Assembly: GCF_009708005.2 (NCBI RefSeq)
Contig: NZ_CP052757.1
Span: 310,001-374,000, forward strand
Length of the DNA: 64,000 bases
DNA from: Cellulosimicrobium protaetiae
GTDB taxonomy: Bacteria > Actinomycetota > Actinomycetes > Actinomycetales > Cellulomonadaceae
Direction of reading: 5' to 3'
Position 1 is the first letter of the stretch, and every line of letters starts with the position of its first letter. Made by a program: the position numbers and the translations under genes. Under the pieces are notes generated by a model. That model was not told the DNA's origin and did not search any database. It saw only the letters and a program-made list of their open reading frames with translations. Below are positions 8,124-16,811 of this stretch, one piece after another.

Positions 8124-10222
8124 CGCGTCCCTCCGGTCGTGATCGGGGCGGCGGTGCGGCCGCCCGCGGCGGCGCCGACCGGCTCGTCCGGCGGCATCGC
8201 GACGAGGTGCTGCCCGTCGGCGTCCACGGCGCGCAGCACGGGACGCACGTCCAGGCCGCGCTCGGGGCGCGACGAGCGCGGCGCGAACCGGTCGCCCTTC
8301 GGGAAGTCACGCGGCGACGGGACGGTGCCGGGGATCTGGTGCAGGCGCGTGGAGCGCTGCTCGATCGAGAGCACCGCGCCGAGCAGGCCCTGCGTGTACT
8401 CGTGGCGCGGGTCGGCGAGGAGCTCGCTCGTCGGCGCCTGCTCCACGACCTGCCCCGCGTACATGACCGTGATGCGGTGCGCGATCTCGGCGACGAGCGC
8501 GAGGTCGTGGCTGACGAACACCATCGCGAAGCCGAGCTTCTGGCGCAGCTCGTCGAGCAGCGCCACGACCTGGGCCTGGACCGTGACGTCGAGCGCCGTG
8601 GTCGGCTCGTCGGCGATGACCAGCTTCGGGTCGCGCGTGAGCGCCATGGCGATGAGCACGCGCTGGCGCTGCCCGCCGGACAGCTCGTGCGGGTAGCTCT
8701 TGAGCGTGCGCTGCGGGTCGAGGCCCACGAGCTCGAGGAGCTCCTCGGCCGTGCGGGTCCCGCCGCGGCGCGTGAGCTGCTTCATCTGCGACCGGATGAG
8801 CATCGACGGGTTGAGCGAGCTCAGCGCGTCCTGGTAGATCATCGCGATGTCCCTGCCGCGCAGGGAGGCGCGCTCGCGGTTGCCCATCGCGAGCAGGTCC
8901 TTGCCGTCGTAGCGGATCTCCCCGCTGATCTCGGCGGACGCGTCGAGCAGGCCCATGACGGCGAGCGACGTGATCGACTTGCCGCAGCCGGACTCGCCGA
9001 CGAGGGCCATCGTCTCGCCCGGGCGGACCGAGAACGAGACGTCGTCGACGACCGCGACGTCGCCGTGGCGCGGGAACCGGATGGACAGGTTCCGCACCTC
9101 GAGCAGGGGCGCGGCGTCGCCGTCGTAGACGGGGCGGTCGGTGCGCGCGGCCTCGGCCGTGCGGAGCGTCGCGAGGCGCGCGGCGAGCGGGACCTCGCGG
9201 CCGACGTGCCGGACCTCCGGCTCGACGTCCTGCACGACCGGCTCCGACTCGACGAGGCGGTCCTCGTCCGCGGTCTCGACCGGCTCGTCGGCGTCCATCG
9301 CCGTGAGCTCGGCGGCGACTGCCGCGTCGTCCGAGTCCGTCGCGACGGCCTTGGCCGGGGTGGCGCGGGTCGCCCGCGGGGCCGCCACCATCGCGTCGGT
9401 CATGCCCTCGGACAGGATGTTGAGGCACAGGACCGTGAGCATGATCGCGAGGCCGGGGAAGAACGTCGCCCACCAGTACCCGCCCATGACGAGGTCGCGG
9501 CCCGCGGCGATGATGTTGCCCCACGAGGGCTCCGGATCGGGCACGCCCGCCTGGATGAACGACAGCGACGCCTCGAAGACGATCGCGTCGGCCACGAGCA
9601 CCGTGGTGAACACGAGCACGGGCGCCGCGCAGTTGCGCGCGACGTGCTTGGCGAGGATCCAGGCCGTGCGCGCGCCCATGACGCGGGTCGCGGCCACGTA
9701 GTCCTCGCCGTACTGGTCGAGGATGTTGGCGCGCACCACGCGCGTGAGCTGCGGCGTGTAGAGGAACGCGATCGTCAGGACGAGCACCGGCAGCGAGCGG
9801 CCGAAGACGGACACGAACACGGCGGCGAGCGCGATGCCCGGGAACGACATGATGATGTCGAGGACGCGCATGAGGGTCTCGGAGACGCTCTTGCGCGCGG
9901 TCGCCGCGACCGAGCCGAGCACGGCCGCCGCGGCGAGCGCGATCGCCGTCGCCCCGAGGCCGATGACGAGCGAGTACCGCGCGCCGTAGACGACGCGGGA
10001 GAAGATGTCGCGCCCCTGGCGGTCGGTGCCGAACCAGTTCTCCGCGCTCGGCGGCTGGACCGGCGTACCGGTAGCGAGCGGGTCGTGGCTCGCGACGAGC
10101 GGCGCGAAGACCGCTGCGAGCGCCACGAGGAGCACGAACGCGAGGGAGATCTTGGACCCGAGGGGCAGCGCGCGCAGGCGCAGCCCGGGGGTCGAGAGTC
10201 GTTCGGTGAGCTGTCGGCGCAC
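8120..10222 (-). CDS. fused ABC permease-ATPase (OppC-OppD type)
   Basis: A single 700-residue protein joining an OppC-like permease (about 1-290, six helices, coupling region GEDYVAATRVMGARTAWILAKHV) to an OppD-like ATPase (about 350-700) through an acidic linker rich in D, E and V. The ATPase half has GESGCGKS, LSGGQRQR and LVIADEPT, and ends with an oligopeptide-ATPase tail region. Neither domain is frameshifted, so the fusion is genuine. Fusions of this kind are known in corynebacterial sialic acid importers. The GTG start follows AGGACGG and sits one base after the stop of the permease gene; its end overlaps the second ATPase. Confidence 0.88.
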   Translation of the reverse strand: MRRQLTERLSTPGLRLRALPLGSKISLAFVLLVALAAVFAPLVASHDPLATGTPVQPPSAENWFGTDRQGRDIFSRVVYGARYSLVIGLGATAIALAAAAVLGSVAATARKSVSETLMRVLDIIMSFPGIALAAVFVSVFGRSLPVLVLTIAFLYTPQLTRVVRANILDQYGEDYVAATRVMGARTAWILAKHVARNCAAPVLVFTTVLVADAIVFEASLSFIQAGVPDPEPSWGNIIAAGRDLVMGGYWWATFFPGLAIMLTVLCLNILSEGMTDAMVAAPRATRATPAKAVATDSDDAAVAAELTAMDADEPVETADEDRLVESEPVVQDVEPEVRHVGREVPLAARLATLRTAEAARTDRPVYDGDAAPLLEVRNLSIRFPRHGDVAVVDDVSFSVRPGETMALVGESGCGKSITSLAVMGLLDASAEISGEIRYDGKDLLAMGNRERASLRGRDIAMIYQDALSSLNPSMLIRSQMKQLTRRGGTRTAEELLELVGLDPQRTLKSYPHELSGGQRQRVLIAMALTRDPKLVIADEPTTALDVTVQAQVVALLDELRQKLGFAMVFVSHDLALVAEIAHRITVMYAGQVVEQAPTSELLADPRHEYTQGLLGAVLSIEQRSTRLHQIPGTVPSPRDFPKGDRFAPRSSRPERGLDVRPVLRAVDADGQHLVAMPPDEPVGAAAGGRTAAPITTGGTR

Positions 10223-10223
10223 G

Positions 10224-11180
10224 TCACACCGTCCTGATCCGCGGGTTGACGAGCACGTAGAGCATGTCGACCACGATGTTGATGAGCACGAAGGCGAGCG
10301 CCACGGTGAGGGTCACGCCCTGCACGAGGTTGGGCTCGTTGTTGGTGACGCCGTTGAGGATGAGCGTGCCCATGCCGGGCAGCGCGAAGATGATCTCGAT
10401 GACGACGGCGCCGCCGATGAGGTAGCCGACGCGCAGGCCGAGCACCGTGATGGGCGTGATGAGCGCGTTGCGCAGCACGTTGCGCCCGACGACGACGTGG
10501 CGCGGGATGCCGGCGCCGATCGCGGTGCGGACGTAGTCCTTGTCGAGCTCCTCGACGACGGACGTGCGCACGACGCGCGTGAGCTGGCCGACGACGGGGA
10601 TCGCGAGCGCGATCGCGGGCAGCGCCATGCGGGCGAGGTAGCCGCCGAGGTCCTCGGACGGGTCGGGCAGCGGCCCGCTCGCAGGGAGCCAGCCGGCCCC
10701 GAGGGTGACGACCTGGATGAGCAGCACGGCGAGCCAGAACGACGGCGTCGCGAGCGACGCGACGGACACGACGCGGATCGCCTTGTCGGGCCAGCGGTCG
10801 CGGTAGAGCGCCGCGAGGATGCCCATGACGAGGGCGAGCACGACGGCGATGACGAGGCCCATGAGCGTGAGCTGGAGCGTGATGGGCAGGGCGCGCGCGA
10901 CCTCGTCGGCGACGGGCACCTGGCGCGCGCTGAACGTGCCGAGGTCGCCGTGCAGCAGACCGCCGAGGAACGCGACGTACCGGACGAGGAGCGGGTCGTT
11001 CAGGCCGTTGGCCTCGCGGTACGCCTCGCGCGCCTCGACGGACGCGCCCTCGCCGAGGGCCTGGATCGCCGGGTCGACCTGCGAGAACGACATCACGAGG
11101 AACACGAGGAACGTGATGCCGAGGATCATGATCGGCAGCTGCAGGAGGCGGCGTCCGACGAGTCGCAGCAGTGCGCTCAC
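10224..11180 (-). CDS. ABC transporter permease (OppB/DppB-like)
   Basis: Inner-membrane channel subunit of 318 residues. The start is a GTG (VSALLRLVGRRLLQLPIMIL). Six hydrophobic segments are visible with the OppB-type EAA coupling loop around DKDYVRTAIGAGIPRHVVVGRNVLRNA and a C-terminal ALPGMGTLILNGV region. It pairs with the permease half of the fused protein next to it to form the translocation pathway. A strong hairpin separates it from the binding-protein gene upstream, so it should be made in smaller amounts than the binding protein. Confidence 0.88.
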   Translation of the reverse strand: MSALLRLVGRRLLQLPIMILGITFLVFLVMSFSQVDPAIQALGEGASVEAREAYREANGLNDPLLVRYVAFLGGLLHGDLGTFSARQVPVADEVARALPITLQLTLMGLVIAVVLALVMGILAALYRDRWPDKAIRVVSVASLATPSFWLAVLLIQVVTLGAGWLPASGPLPDPSEDLGGYLARMALPAIALAIPVVGQLTRVVRTSVVEELDKDYVRTAIGAGIPRHVVVGRNVLRNALITPITVLGLRVGYLIGGAVVIEIIFALPGMGTLILNGVTNNEPNLVQGVTLTVALAFVLINIVVDMLYVLVNPRIRTV

Positions 11181-11245
11181 GGTCGGCCTCCCGGTGCGTC
11201 GGGGGTGCGGTGCATGGTCTGTCCGTTCTGGGTGCCGGGCGGGTA

Positions 11246-11283
11246 CCGGGCCTCTCGCCCGAGGGGGCGGGCGAGAGGCCCGG
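11246..11283 (-). terminator. intercistronic hairpin between binding protein and permease genes
   Basis: A perfect 16-base-pair stem (arms CCGGGCCTCTCGCCCG and its complement) with a 6-base loop lies in the 137-base gap inside the importer operon. It has no T-run. Such hairpins after a binding-protein gene usually cause partial termination or protect the upstream mRNA, raising binding protein over permease. Confidence 0.75.
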
Positions 11284-11317
11284 TGGTCGGTCGGCGCCGA
11301 GGGCTACGAGCCCGCGG

Positions 11318-12922
11318 CTACTTGACGAGGCCGGCGTCGAGGAACGACAGGCCGGTGATCGGCAGGGGCGAGAATCCGGAGAGCGTGGTGCCGTCCCACG
11401 CGGTCGGGAGCTGACGGTGCAGCAGCGGGTAGAGCGGCACCTCGTCGGAGATCAGGTCGAACGCCTGGTCCCACAGCTCCTGCTGCTCGTCGCCGGACGT
11501 GCGCACGGCGGCGTCAAGGATCGTCTGGAGCTCGGCGAACTTCGGGTCGTCGTTCCAGCGGTAGCGCGACTGGGACCACACGTTGTCGCCGTACCACCAG
11601 CGCATGAGCAGGTCGGGGTCGTTGCCGAAGACCGACGGGTCGCCGGGGGCGACCATGACCTGCAGGTCGCCGTTGTCGACCTTGGTGTACTGGCCGCCGG
11701 ACTGGCCGATGTCGAGCGTCGTGTCGACGCCGATCGCGTCGAGGTTCTCCTTGAGGAGCGGCGCGATGTCCGCGACCCAGCCGGTGTCGGTCGTCATGAG
11801 CGTGATCGACAGGTCGCTCACGCCGGCCTCGGCGAGCAGGTCCTTCGCCTTCTCCGGGTCGTACGAGTAGACGGTCGACGCCTCGTGGTAGTTCGGGTGG
11901 CTCTGCGGCAGGAAGCTCGTGGCCGGCGCGCCGTTGCCGAGCAGCCCGTTGTCGATGATCTTGTCCATGTCGAGCGCGTAGAAGAACGCCTGGCGCACGC
12001 GGACGTCGTCGAACGGGGGCATGTCCGTGTTGAACATCATGAAGAGCGTCCCGAACGACTGGACGGACTCGACGTCCACGGCGCCCTCGAGGGTCGGGAC
12101 GTCGATGTAGGGGACGTCCTCGATCGCGCTGACCGTGCCGGAGCTCATCGCGGTGACGCGCGCGGCGGGGTCGGAGAGGAGGTTCCACACGAGGCCCGCG
12201 GCGAGCGCGGGACGGGTGCCGCTGTAGTCGTCGAAGCGCTCGAACGTGATCTTGTCGTCCGGCGTGGCCTGGGTCATCTTGAACGGGCCGGTGCCGACGG
12301 GCAGCGCGTTGAACGCCTCGTAGTCGGACTCGACGAGCGCCTTCGGCACGACCTTGACGACCGACAGACGCTCGGGCACGAGGCTGAACGGGTACTTGAG
12401 GTTGATCGAGACCGTGTCGTCGTCGACAGGGGTGACGGACTCGAGGAAGTCGATGAAGCCGGCGTAGAGCGACTCGCTCGCCGGGTCGAGCACGCGGTCG
12501 AAGCTGAACACGACGTCGTCGACGGTGACGGGGGTGCCGTCGTGGAAGACCGCGCCCTCGCGGAGGTCCACCTCGTAGTGCGTGTCGTCGACCTGCTTCG
12601 GCAGCTCGGTGCCGAGCGCGGGGTACACCTCGCGCGTCGCGGGGTCGAGCTCGGTGAGCCCCTCGAACACGTGCCAGTTCGCCGCTACTGTCACGGCACC
12701 GGTGGTGATCATCGGGTCGAAGCCACCGGAGAGGGAGTACGAGATGCCTGCCTCGATCACGGCGTCCGGGTCGATCTCCCCCTGGGCGGCGCTGCCCTCG
12801 GTCGGGTCGTCCTGCGCAGCGCCGCCCCCGGAGCACGCCGCGAGGCCGAGCGCGAGCACGACGCCCGCGGCGACCGCAGCGACTCCCCGGCGACGGGGAG
12901 GTGAGCTGACGTGAAGCTTCAT
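11318..12922 (-). CDS. ABC transporter substrate-binding lipoprotein, family 5
   Basis: Extracytoplasmic solute receptor of 534 residues, anchored as a lipoprotein: a basic N-terminus, a hydrophobic stretch and the lipobox LAAC at about residues 28-31, then a Gly/Asp linker. The body is SBP family 5 (oligopeptide type) with GTGPFKM and a long two-lobe fold. The start ATG (MKLHVSS) has AGGAG six bases upstream; an upstream in-frame ATG lacks this. As first gene of an operon ending in nanA-nanK-nanE it most likely binds free sialic acid, like the peptide-family Sat or SiaEFGI systems, rather than peptides. The ligand is inferred from context. Confidence 0.87.
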   Translation of the reverse strand: MKLHVSSPPRRRGVAAVAAGVVLALGLAACSGGGAAQDDPTEGSAAQGEIDPDAVIEAGISYSLSGGFDPMITTGAVTVAANWHVFEGLTELDPATREVYPALGTELPKQVDDTHYEVDLREGAVFHDGTPVTVDDVVFSFDRVLDPASESLYAGFIDFLESVTPVDDDTVSINLKYPFSLVPERLSVVKVVPKALVESDYEAFNALPVGTGPFKMTQATPDDKITFERFDDYSGTRPALAAGLVWNLLSDPAARVTAMSSGTVSAIEDVPYIDVPTLEGAVDVESVQSFGTLFMMFNTDMPPFDDVRVRQAFFYALDMDKIIDNGLLGNGAPATSFLPQSHPNYHEASTVYSYDPEKAKDLLAEAGVSDLSITLMTTDTGWVADIAPLLKENLDAIGVDTTLDIGQSGGQYTKVDNGDLQVMVAPGDPSVFGNDPDLLMRWWYGDNVWSQSRYRWNDDPKFAELQTILDAAVRTSGDEQQELWDQAFDLISDEVPLYPLLHRQLPTAWDGTTLSGFSPLPITGLSFLDAGLVK

Positions 12923-12962
12923 TGGTTCTCCTGACATGAGACCGACATCGTCCCGGAGAGAA

Positions 12963-12983
12963 GATGTCTGATGTCTGACGTTG
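12963..12983 (-). promoter_or_regulatory. operator for the GntR/FadR sialic-acid repressor (importer copy)
   Basis: Read on the minus strand the site is AACGTCAGACATCAGACATC (plus one leading C). It contains a repeated CAGACATC half-site and matches the site at the sialidase promoter at 20 of 21 positions. It begins nine bases after the -10 box of the importer promoter, over the expected transcription start, where a bound repressor would block initiation. It lies between the divergent repressor and importer operons and can serve both. Confidence 0.72.
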
Positions 12984-12992
12984 TGTAGCATG

Positions 12993-13021
12993 ACACTAGG
13001 ACCAGAAACCGAAGGGGTCAA
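12993..13021 (-). promoter_or_regulatory. promoter of the sialic acid importer-nan operon
   Basis: Minus-strand TTGACC and TAGTGT hexamers separated by exactly 17 bases, about 70 bases before the lipoprotein ATG. The sialidase promoter has the same architecture, including an identical -35 box. Confidence 0.65.
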
Positions 13022-13022
13022 G

Positions 13023-13778
13023 ATGGCGACACCACGGCGCAGGAGCTTCACCACGCTCGACGCGTCCCGCGACGGCGGAACCGGCGCGACCGCTCCGCGG
13101 CGCACCACCACCGCCGACCGGATCAAGGAGTTCATCCTCGGCGAGGGGCTGCGCCCCGGGGACCCGCTCCCCACCGAGGCGGAGCTCTGCGAGCACCTGG
13201 GCGTGTCCCGGTCGAGCGTGCGCGAGGCGATCCGCACCCTGTCGACGCTCGACATCGTCGAGGTGCGCCACGGGCACGGCACGTTCGTCGGCAACATGTC
13301 CCTGGACGCGCTCGTCGAGGCGCTCGTGTTCCGCGGCGTCCTCTCCCCCGGCGACGACCTGCGGGCGCTGCGCGACGTCGTCGAGATCCGCCAGGCCCTC
13401 GACCTCGCCATGGCCGACGTCATCGTCGCGAGCCTGGCCGGGACCTCGAACCCCGACCTGCACGGCCTCGTGGAGGAGATGGTGGCCGCCGCGGCCGACG
13501 GCCTGAGCTTCCCCAAGCAGGACCGTGCGTTCCACACCGGCCTGCTCGCGCGCCTCGACAACTCCCTCGTCGGCCAGCTCGTCGCCGCGTTCTGGGACGT
13601 GCACACCGCCGTCGTGCCGAAGCTCGGCATCTCCGTCGCGGCCGACCTCGACCAGACCGCCCGCGCGCACGGCGAGATGCTCGACGCCGCCGAGGCGGGC
13701 GACGTCGCGGCGTTCCGCGCCGCCGTCGTCTCGCACTACGAGCCGATCGACCGCGCCCTCGGGGTGACCACCGCGTGA
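13023..13778 (+). CDS. GntR-family (FadR subfamily) regulator, NanR-like
   Basis: DNA-binding repressor of 251 residues. The winged helix at about 30-95 reads TADRIKEFILGEGLRPGDPLPTEAELCEHLGVSRSSVREAIRTL in overlapping pieces, and the C-terminal FCD domain carries the metal/ligand-binding Asp and His residues (for example RAFHTGLLARLDN and VVSHYEP). The ATG at MATPRR has GAAGGGG upstream; the ATG 33 bases earlier lacks a site. It is divergent from the importer and starts an operon with two oxidoreductases and nagB. Repression released by an amino-sugar phosphate is expected by analogy to actinobacterial NanR. The operator described nearby is its likely target. Confidence 0.85.
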   Translation: MATPRRRSFTTLDASRDGGTGATAPRRTTTADRIKEFILGEGLRPGDPLPTEAELCEHLGVSRSSVREAIRTLSTLDIVEVRHGHGTFVGNMSLDALVEALVFRGVLSPGDDLRALRDVVEIRQALDLAMADVIVASLAGTSNPDLHGLVEEMVAAAADGLSFPKQDRAFHTGLLARLDNSLVGQLVAAFWDVHTAVVPKLGISVAADLDQTARAHGEMLDAAEAGDVAAFRAAVVSHYEPIDRALGVTTA

Positions 13779-14884
13779 GACCCGCCCTGCCGCCCGACCT
13801 TCCCCGCACCCGGGACTCCGCCCGGACGCCCGTCGGCATCGCCGTCGTCGGCATCGGCGCGTTCGCGCGCGAGCACCTCGTCGCGCTCGCCGGCCTGCCC
13901 GGCGCCGACGTGCGGTGGGTCGTCGGGCACGACCTCGCCCGCGCCCGCGCGCTCGCCGCGCTCGTGCCCGGCGCCCGCGCGACGACCTCGCTCGACGACG
14001 CGCTCGCGGACGACGCGGTCCACGCGGTCGACGTCGTCACCGCGACGCCCGCCCACGCGCGCGACACGATCGCGGCCGGCGAGGCGGGCAAGCACGTCCA
14101 GGTCGAGAAGCCGGCCGCTCTGTCGCTCGCGCAGCTCGACGCGATGGTCGCGGCGACGGAGGGACGGGGCACGACCCTCGTCGTCGGGCAGACCGTGCGG
14201 TTCCAGCCCGCCGTGACCGCGCTCGCCGCGGCGGCCCGGCGCGGCGAGATCGGGGTACCGCGCCTCGCGCACGTCTCCTGGTACACGGGCCACGCGTGGC
14301 CCGGGGGGTGGCGCGGCTGGCAGCTCGACCCCGAGCTCTCGGGCGGACACCCCGTGCACAACGGCACGCACATCATGGACGTCGCGACGTGGCTGCTCGA
14401 CGACGAGCCCGTCGAGGTCTTCGCGCGCGGCTTCCGCACGTTCTCGCCCGAGATGGAGTCGCCCGACTCGTTCCACGTGCAGCTCCGCACGGCGACCGGC
14501 GCGCTCGCGACGCTCGAGCTCTGCTACGCCCTGCGGCGCCGCGGGGAGCTCGTGCGGCGCCTCGTGCTCGTCGGCACCGAGGGCACGCTCGCGCACTCGA
14601 CCACCGAGGAGGACGGCCTGCACTCCGACGCGACGAGCGCGCCACCCGTGTCCGTCGAGGGCGCGCTGAGCCTCCAGCTCGCGCACTGGCTCGACGTCGT
14701 GTGCGGCGACGCGGCGCCGGTCGTCACCACGCCGCAGGTCCGCGCGGCGCTCGCGACCGCGCTCGCCGCGCAGCGCTCGCTCGTCTCCGGCCGCCGGGAG
14801 CGCGTCGCCGACGTGCCCGGGTACGCGCCCGACGGCGGCACGCACCCCGGTGCGCCGGCCCACCGCGCGGGGGCGGTCGCATGA
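13775..14884 (+). CDS. Gfo/Idh/MocA-family oxidoreductase (sialic acid locus, first copy)
   Basis: NAD(P)-dependent sugar oxidoreductase of 369 residues. The Rossmann start IAVVGIGAFAREHLVAL and the EKP motif (VQVEKPAALSL) are intact, followed by the C-terminal alpha/beta sheet domain with GGHPVHNGTHIMDVATWLLD, where His and Asp of the active site lie. Its GTG overlaps the regulator's stop (GTGA). In sialic acid clusters, enzymes of this family interconvert 2,7-anhydro- or 2-deoxy-2,3-didehydro-Neu5Ac with Neu5Ac; that role is plausible here but inferred only from position. Confidence 0.85.
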   Translation: MRPALPPDLPRTRDSARTPVGIAVVGIGAFAREHLVALAGLPGADVRWVVGHDLARARALAALVPGARATTSLDDALADDAVHAVDVVTATPAHARDTIAAGEAGKHVQVEKPAALSLAQLDAMVAATEGRGTTLVVGQTVRFQPAVTALAAAARRGEIGVPRLAHVSWYTGHAWPGGWRGWQLDPELSGGHPVHNGTHIMDVATWLLDDEPVEVFARGFRTFSPEMESPDSFHVQLRTATGALATLELCYALRRRGELVRRLVLVGTEGTLAHSTTEEDGLHSDATSAPPVSVEGALSLQLAHWLDVVCGDAAPVVTTPQVRAALATALAAQRSLVSGRRERVADVPGYAPDGGTHPGAPAHRAGAVA

Positions 14885-15963
14885 GCGGCGTCCTGCGCGT
14901 CGCGCTCGCGTCGGCGGTGCGCCATGCGGCCGACTACCTGCGCGTCCTCGGCGCGGACGAGCGCGTCGAGCTCGTCGGCGTCGTCGAGGAGGCGGACGCG
15001 CCCGGCTGGGTGCGCGAGGACTCGCGCGCCGTCGCCGAGCGGGCGCACGTGCCGTACGCGGAGGTCGCCGACGTGGCGTCGGTCGCCGACGCCCTGGGTG
15101 CGCCCGTGGACCTCGTCGTCGTGTGCGCCGAGCCGACCCGGCACGCGCGCCTCGCCGTCACGCTCCTGGAGGCGGGCCACGACGTGCTCGTCGACAAGCC
15201 CGTCGCGACGACGCTCGCCGACGCCGACCGCCTCGCCGAGGTGGCCGCGCGCACGGGCCGCACGTGCGCCGTCGTCAACCGCACGCACGCGCCCGCCCTG
15301 CGCCGCCTGCGGGGCTGGGTCGACGCCGGGCACGTGGGTCTGCCGCGCCACCTCGACCTCGAGTTCTTCGCGTCCGGCGCGCACTTCGCGACCTCGGTCG
15401 AGCGGCCCGCGCTCGTCGTCGACCGCGCGCTGTCCGGCGGCGGGGAGCTGCTCAACTTCCTCGGCTACTGCGCCGACGCGGCCCACCACCTCACCGGGCT
15501 GCGGACGGTCGAGGTGCACGCGTTCACCGGCTCGCTCTTCCTCGAGCCCCACCGCGAGGCCGGGGTCGAGGACACGGCCGTCGTCACGCTCGGGCTCGAG
15601 CGCGGCGTGACCGCGACGGTCACCCTCGGGCGCGTCCCGTTCGCGCCCGGCGGGACGCCGACCACGTCGTCGGTGCGGCTGCTCGGGTCGCACGGCCACG
15701 CCGTCGCCGACGACGACGCCCCCGCGGTCGCGCGGTTCGGCGCGGACGGGCGCACGACGCTCGCCGCCGACGCCGGGCAGGTGGCCGCCGCGGCGTACCT
15801 GCGGCACGTCGTCGGGGCGGTCCTGGCGGGCGAGCGACCGGACTACGGCATCGACGAGGCGCGCGCGACGCTCGCCGTGATCGACGCGGCGTACCGCTCG
15901 GTCGAGGCGGGCGACGTCGTCGCGGTGGAGCACCGGACGGTGCACGAGGAGACGAGGGTCTGA
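14881..15963 (+). CDS. Gfo/Idh/MocA-family oxidoreductase (sialic acid locus, second copy)
   Basis: A 360-residue relative of the preceding gene. The N-terminal Rossmann glycine motif is poorly conserved (LRVALASAVRHAADYLRVLG instead of GxGxxA), but VDKPVATTLADADRL supplies the EKP-like lysine and SGGGELLNFLGYCADAAHHL the active-site helix. It overlaps both neighbours by start/stop fusion (ATGA each side) and is translationally coupled to nagB. It may be the partner or a diverged paralogue of the first copy acting on another sialic acid derivative or amino sugar. The weak dinucleotide motif leaves cofactor use uncertain. Confidence 0.8.
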   Translation: MSGVLRVALASAVRHAADYLRVLGADERVELVGVVEEADAPGWVREDSRAVAERAHVPYAEVADVASVADALGAPVDLVVVCAEPTRHARLAVTLLEAGHDVLVDKPVATTLADADRLAEVAARTGRTCAVVNRTHAPALRRLRGWVDAGHVGLPRHLDLEFFASGAHFATSVERPALVVDRALSGGGELLNFLGYCADAAHHLTGLRTVEVHAFTGSLFLEPHREAGVEDTAVVTLGLERGVTATVTLGRVPFAPGGTPTTSSVRLLGSHGHAVADDDAPAVARFGADGRTTLAADAGQVAAAAYLRHVVGAVLAGERPDYGIDEARATLAVIDAAYRSVEAGDVVAVEHRTVHEETRV

Positions 15964-16745
15964 TGGAGGTCGTGATCGCTCCTGCGGAGCGGTTGGCGGT
16001 GCTGGCTGCGGACGCGATCGAGGCGGTGGTGCGGTCGCGGCCTCGGGCGGTGCTGGGGCTGGCGACGGGCTCGTCGCCGTTGAAGGTGTACGACGAGCTG
16101 GCGCGCCGGCACCGTGAGGACGGGTTGTCGTTCGCCCGGGTGAAGGCGTTCACGCTCGACGAGTACGTGGGCCTGCCCGCGGAGCACCCCGAGCGGTACC
16201 GGAACGTGATCGAGACCGAGATCGCGTCGCGGGTGGACTTCGCCGAGGGCGCGGTCCAGGGCCCGGACGGCAACGCGGCGGACCTGGTGGCGGCGTGCGC
16301 GGCGTACGAGGAGTCGATCGCGGCCGCGGGGGGTGTGGACGTGCAGATCCTGGGGATCGGCACCGACGGGCACATCGCGTTCAACGAGCCGGGGTCGTCG
16401 CTGGCGTCGCGGACGCGGATCAAGACGTTGACGGCGCAGACGCGGGTGGACAACGCGCGGTTCTTCGGGGACGACGTGGACCGGGTGCCGCGGCACTGCC
16501 TGACGCAGGGGCTGGCGACGATCATGTCGGCGCGGCACCTGGTGCTGCTGGCCACGGGCAGGGGCAAGGCGGAGGCGGTGCACCAGCTCGTGGAGGGCCC
16601 GGTCAGCGCGTTGTGGCCCGCGACGATCATGCAGATGCACCCGCACGCGACGGTGCTGGTCGACGACGCGGCGGCCTCGCGCCTGCAGCTCGGGGACTAC
16701 TACCGCCAGACCTACGCGTCCAAGCCCGACTGGCAGGGCCTGTAG
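15963..16745 (+). CDS. nagB: glucosamine-6-phosphate deaminase
   Basis: Cytosolic enzyme of 260 residues converting GlcN-6-phosphate to fructose-6-phosphate and ammonia, the exit from amino-sugar catabolism into glycolysis. Conserved blocks are GLATGSSPLKVYDEL (phosphate loop), FTLDEYVGL (catalytic Asp), LGIGTDGHIAFNEPGSSL (active-site His and Glu) and the C-terminal LWPATIMQMHPHATVLVDDAAAS region. It is last in the repressor operon. nagA, the GlcNAc-6-phosphate deacetylase needed between NanE and NagB, is not in this window. Its codon choice (GTG, GTT, TTG now and then) is slightly less biased than its neighbours. Confidence 0.93.
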   Translation: MEVVIAPAERLAVLAADAIEAVVRSRPRAVLGLATGSSPLKVYDELARRHREDGLSFARVKAFTLDEYVGLPAEHPERYRNVIETEIASRVDFAEGAVQGPDGNAADLVAACAAYEESIAAAGGVDVQILGIGTDGHIAFNEPGSSLASRTRIKTLTAQTRVDNARFFGDDVDRVPRHCLTQGLATIMSARHLVLLATGRGKAEAVHQLVEGPVSALWPATIMQMHPHATVLVDDAAASRLQLGDYYRQTYASKPDWQGL

Positions 16746-16750
16746 GGGCA

Positions 16751-16789
16751 CGGTGGTGCCGTGAGGACGCGATCCTCACGGCACCACCG
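16751..16789. terminator. bidirectional terminator between nagB and the GH84 gene
   Basis: A 17-base-pair stem without mismatch (core GGTGGTGCCGTGAGGA) with a five-base loop CGCGA, lying 6 bases after the nagB stop and 22 bases after the convergent GH84 gene. No T-run, as is usual in this GC range. Confidence 0.85.
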
Positions 16790-16811
16790 GCATCGGCACG
16801 ACCTCGACGGG

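Noticed and set aside
8120-10222. Permease-ATPase fusion considered as an assembly error or frameshift
   Set aside because: The linker is acidic, in frame and of normal codon use, both domains are complete, and such fusions are known in related importers.
12923-13630. Upstream extension of the binding-protein frame
   Set aside because: It runs antisense through the regulator gene and would bury the lipoprotein signal; the ATG with AGGAG gives a proper signal peptide.
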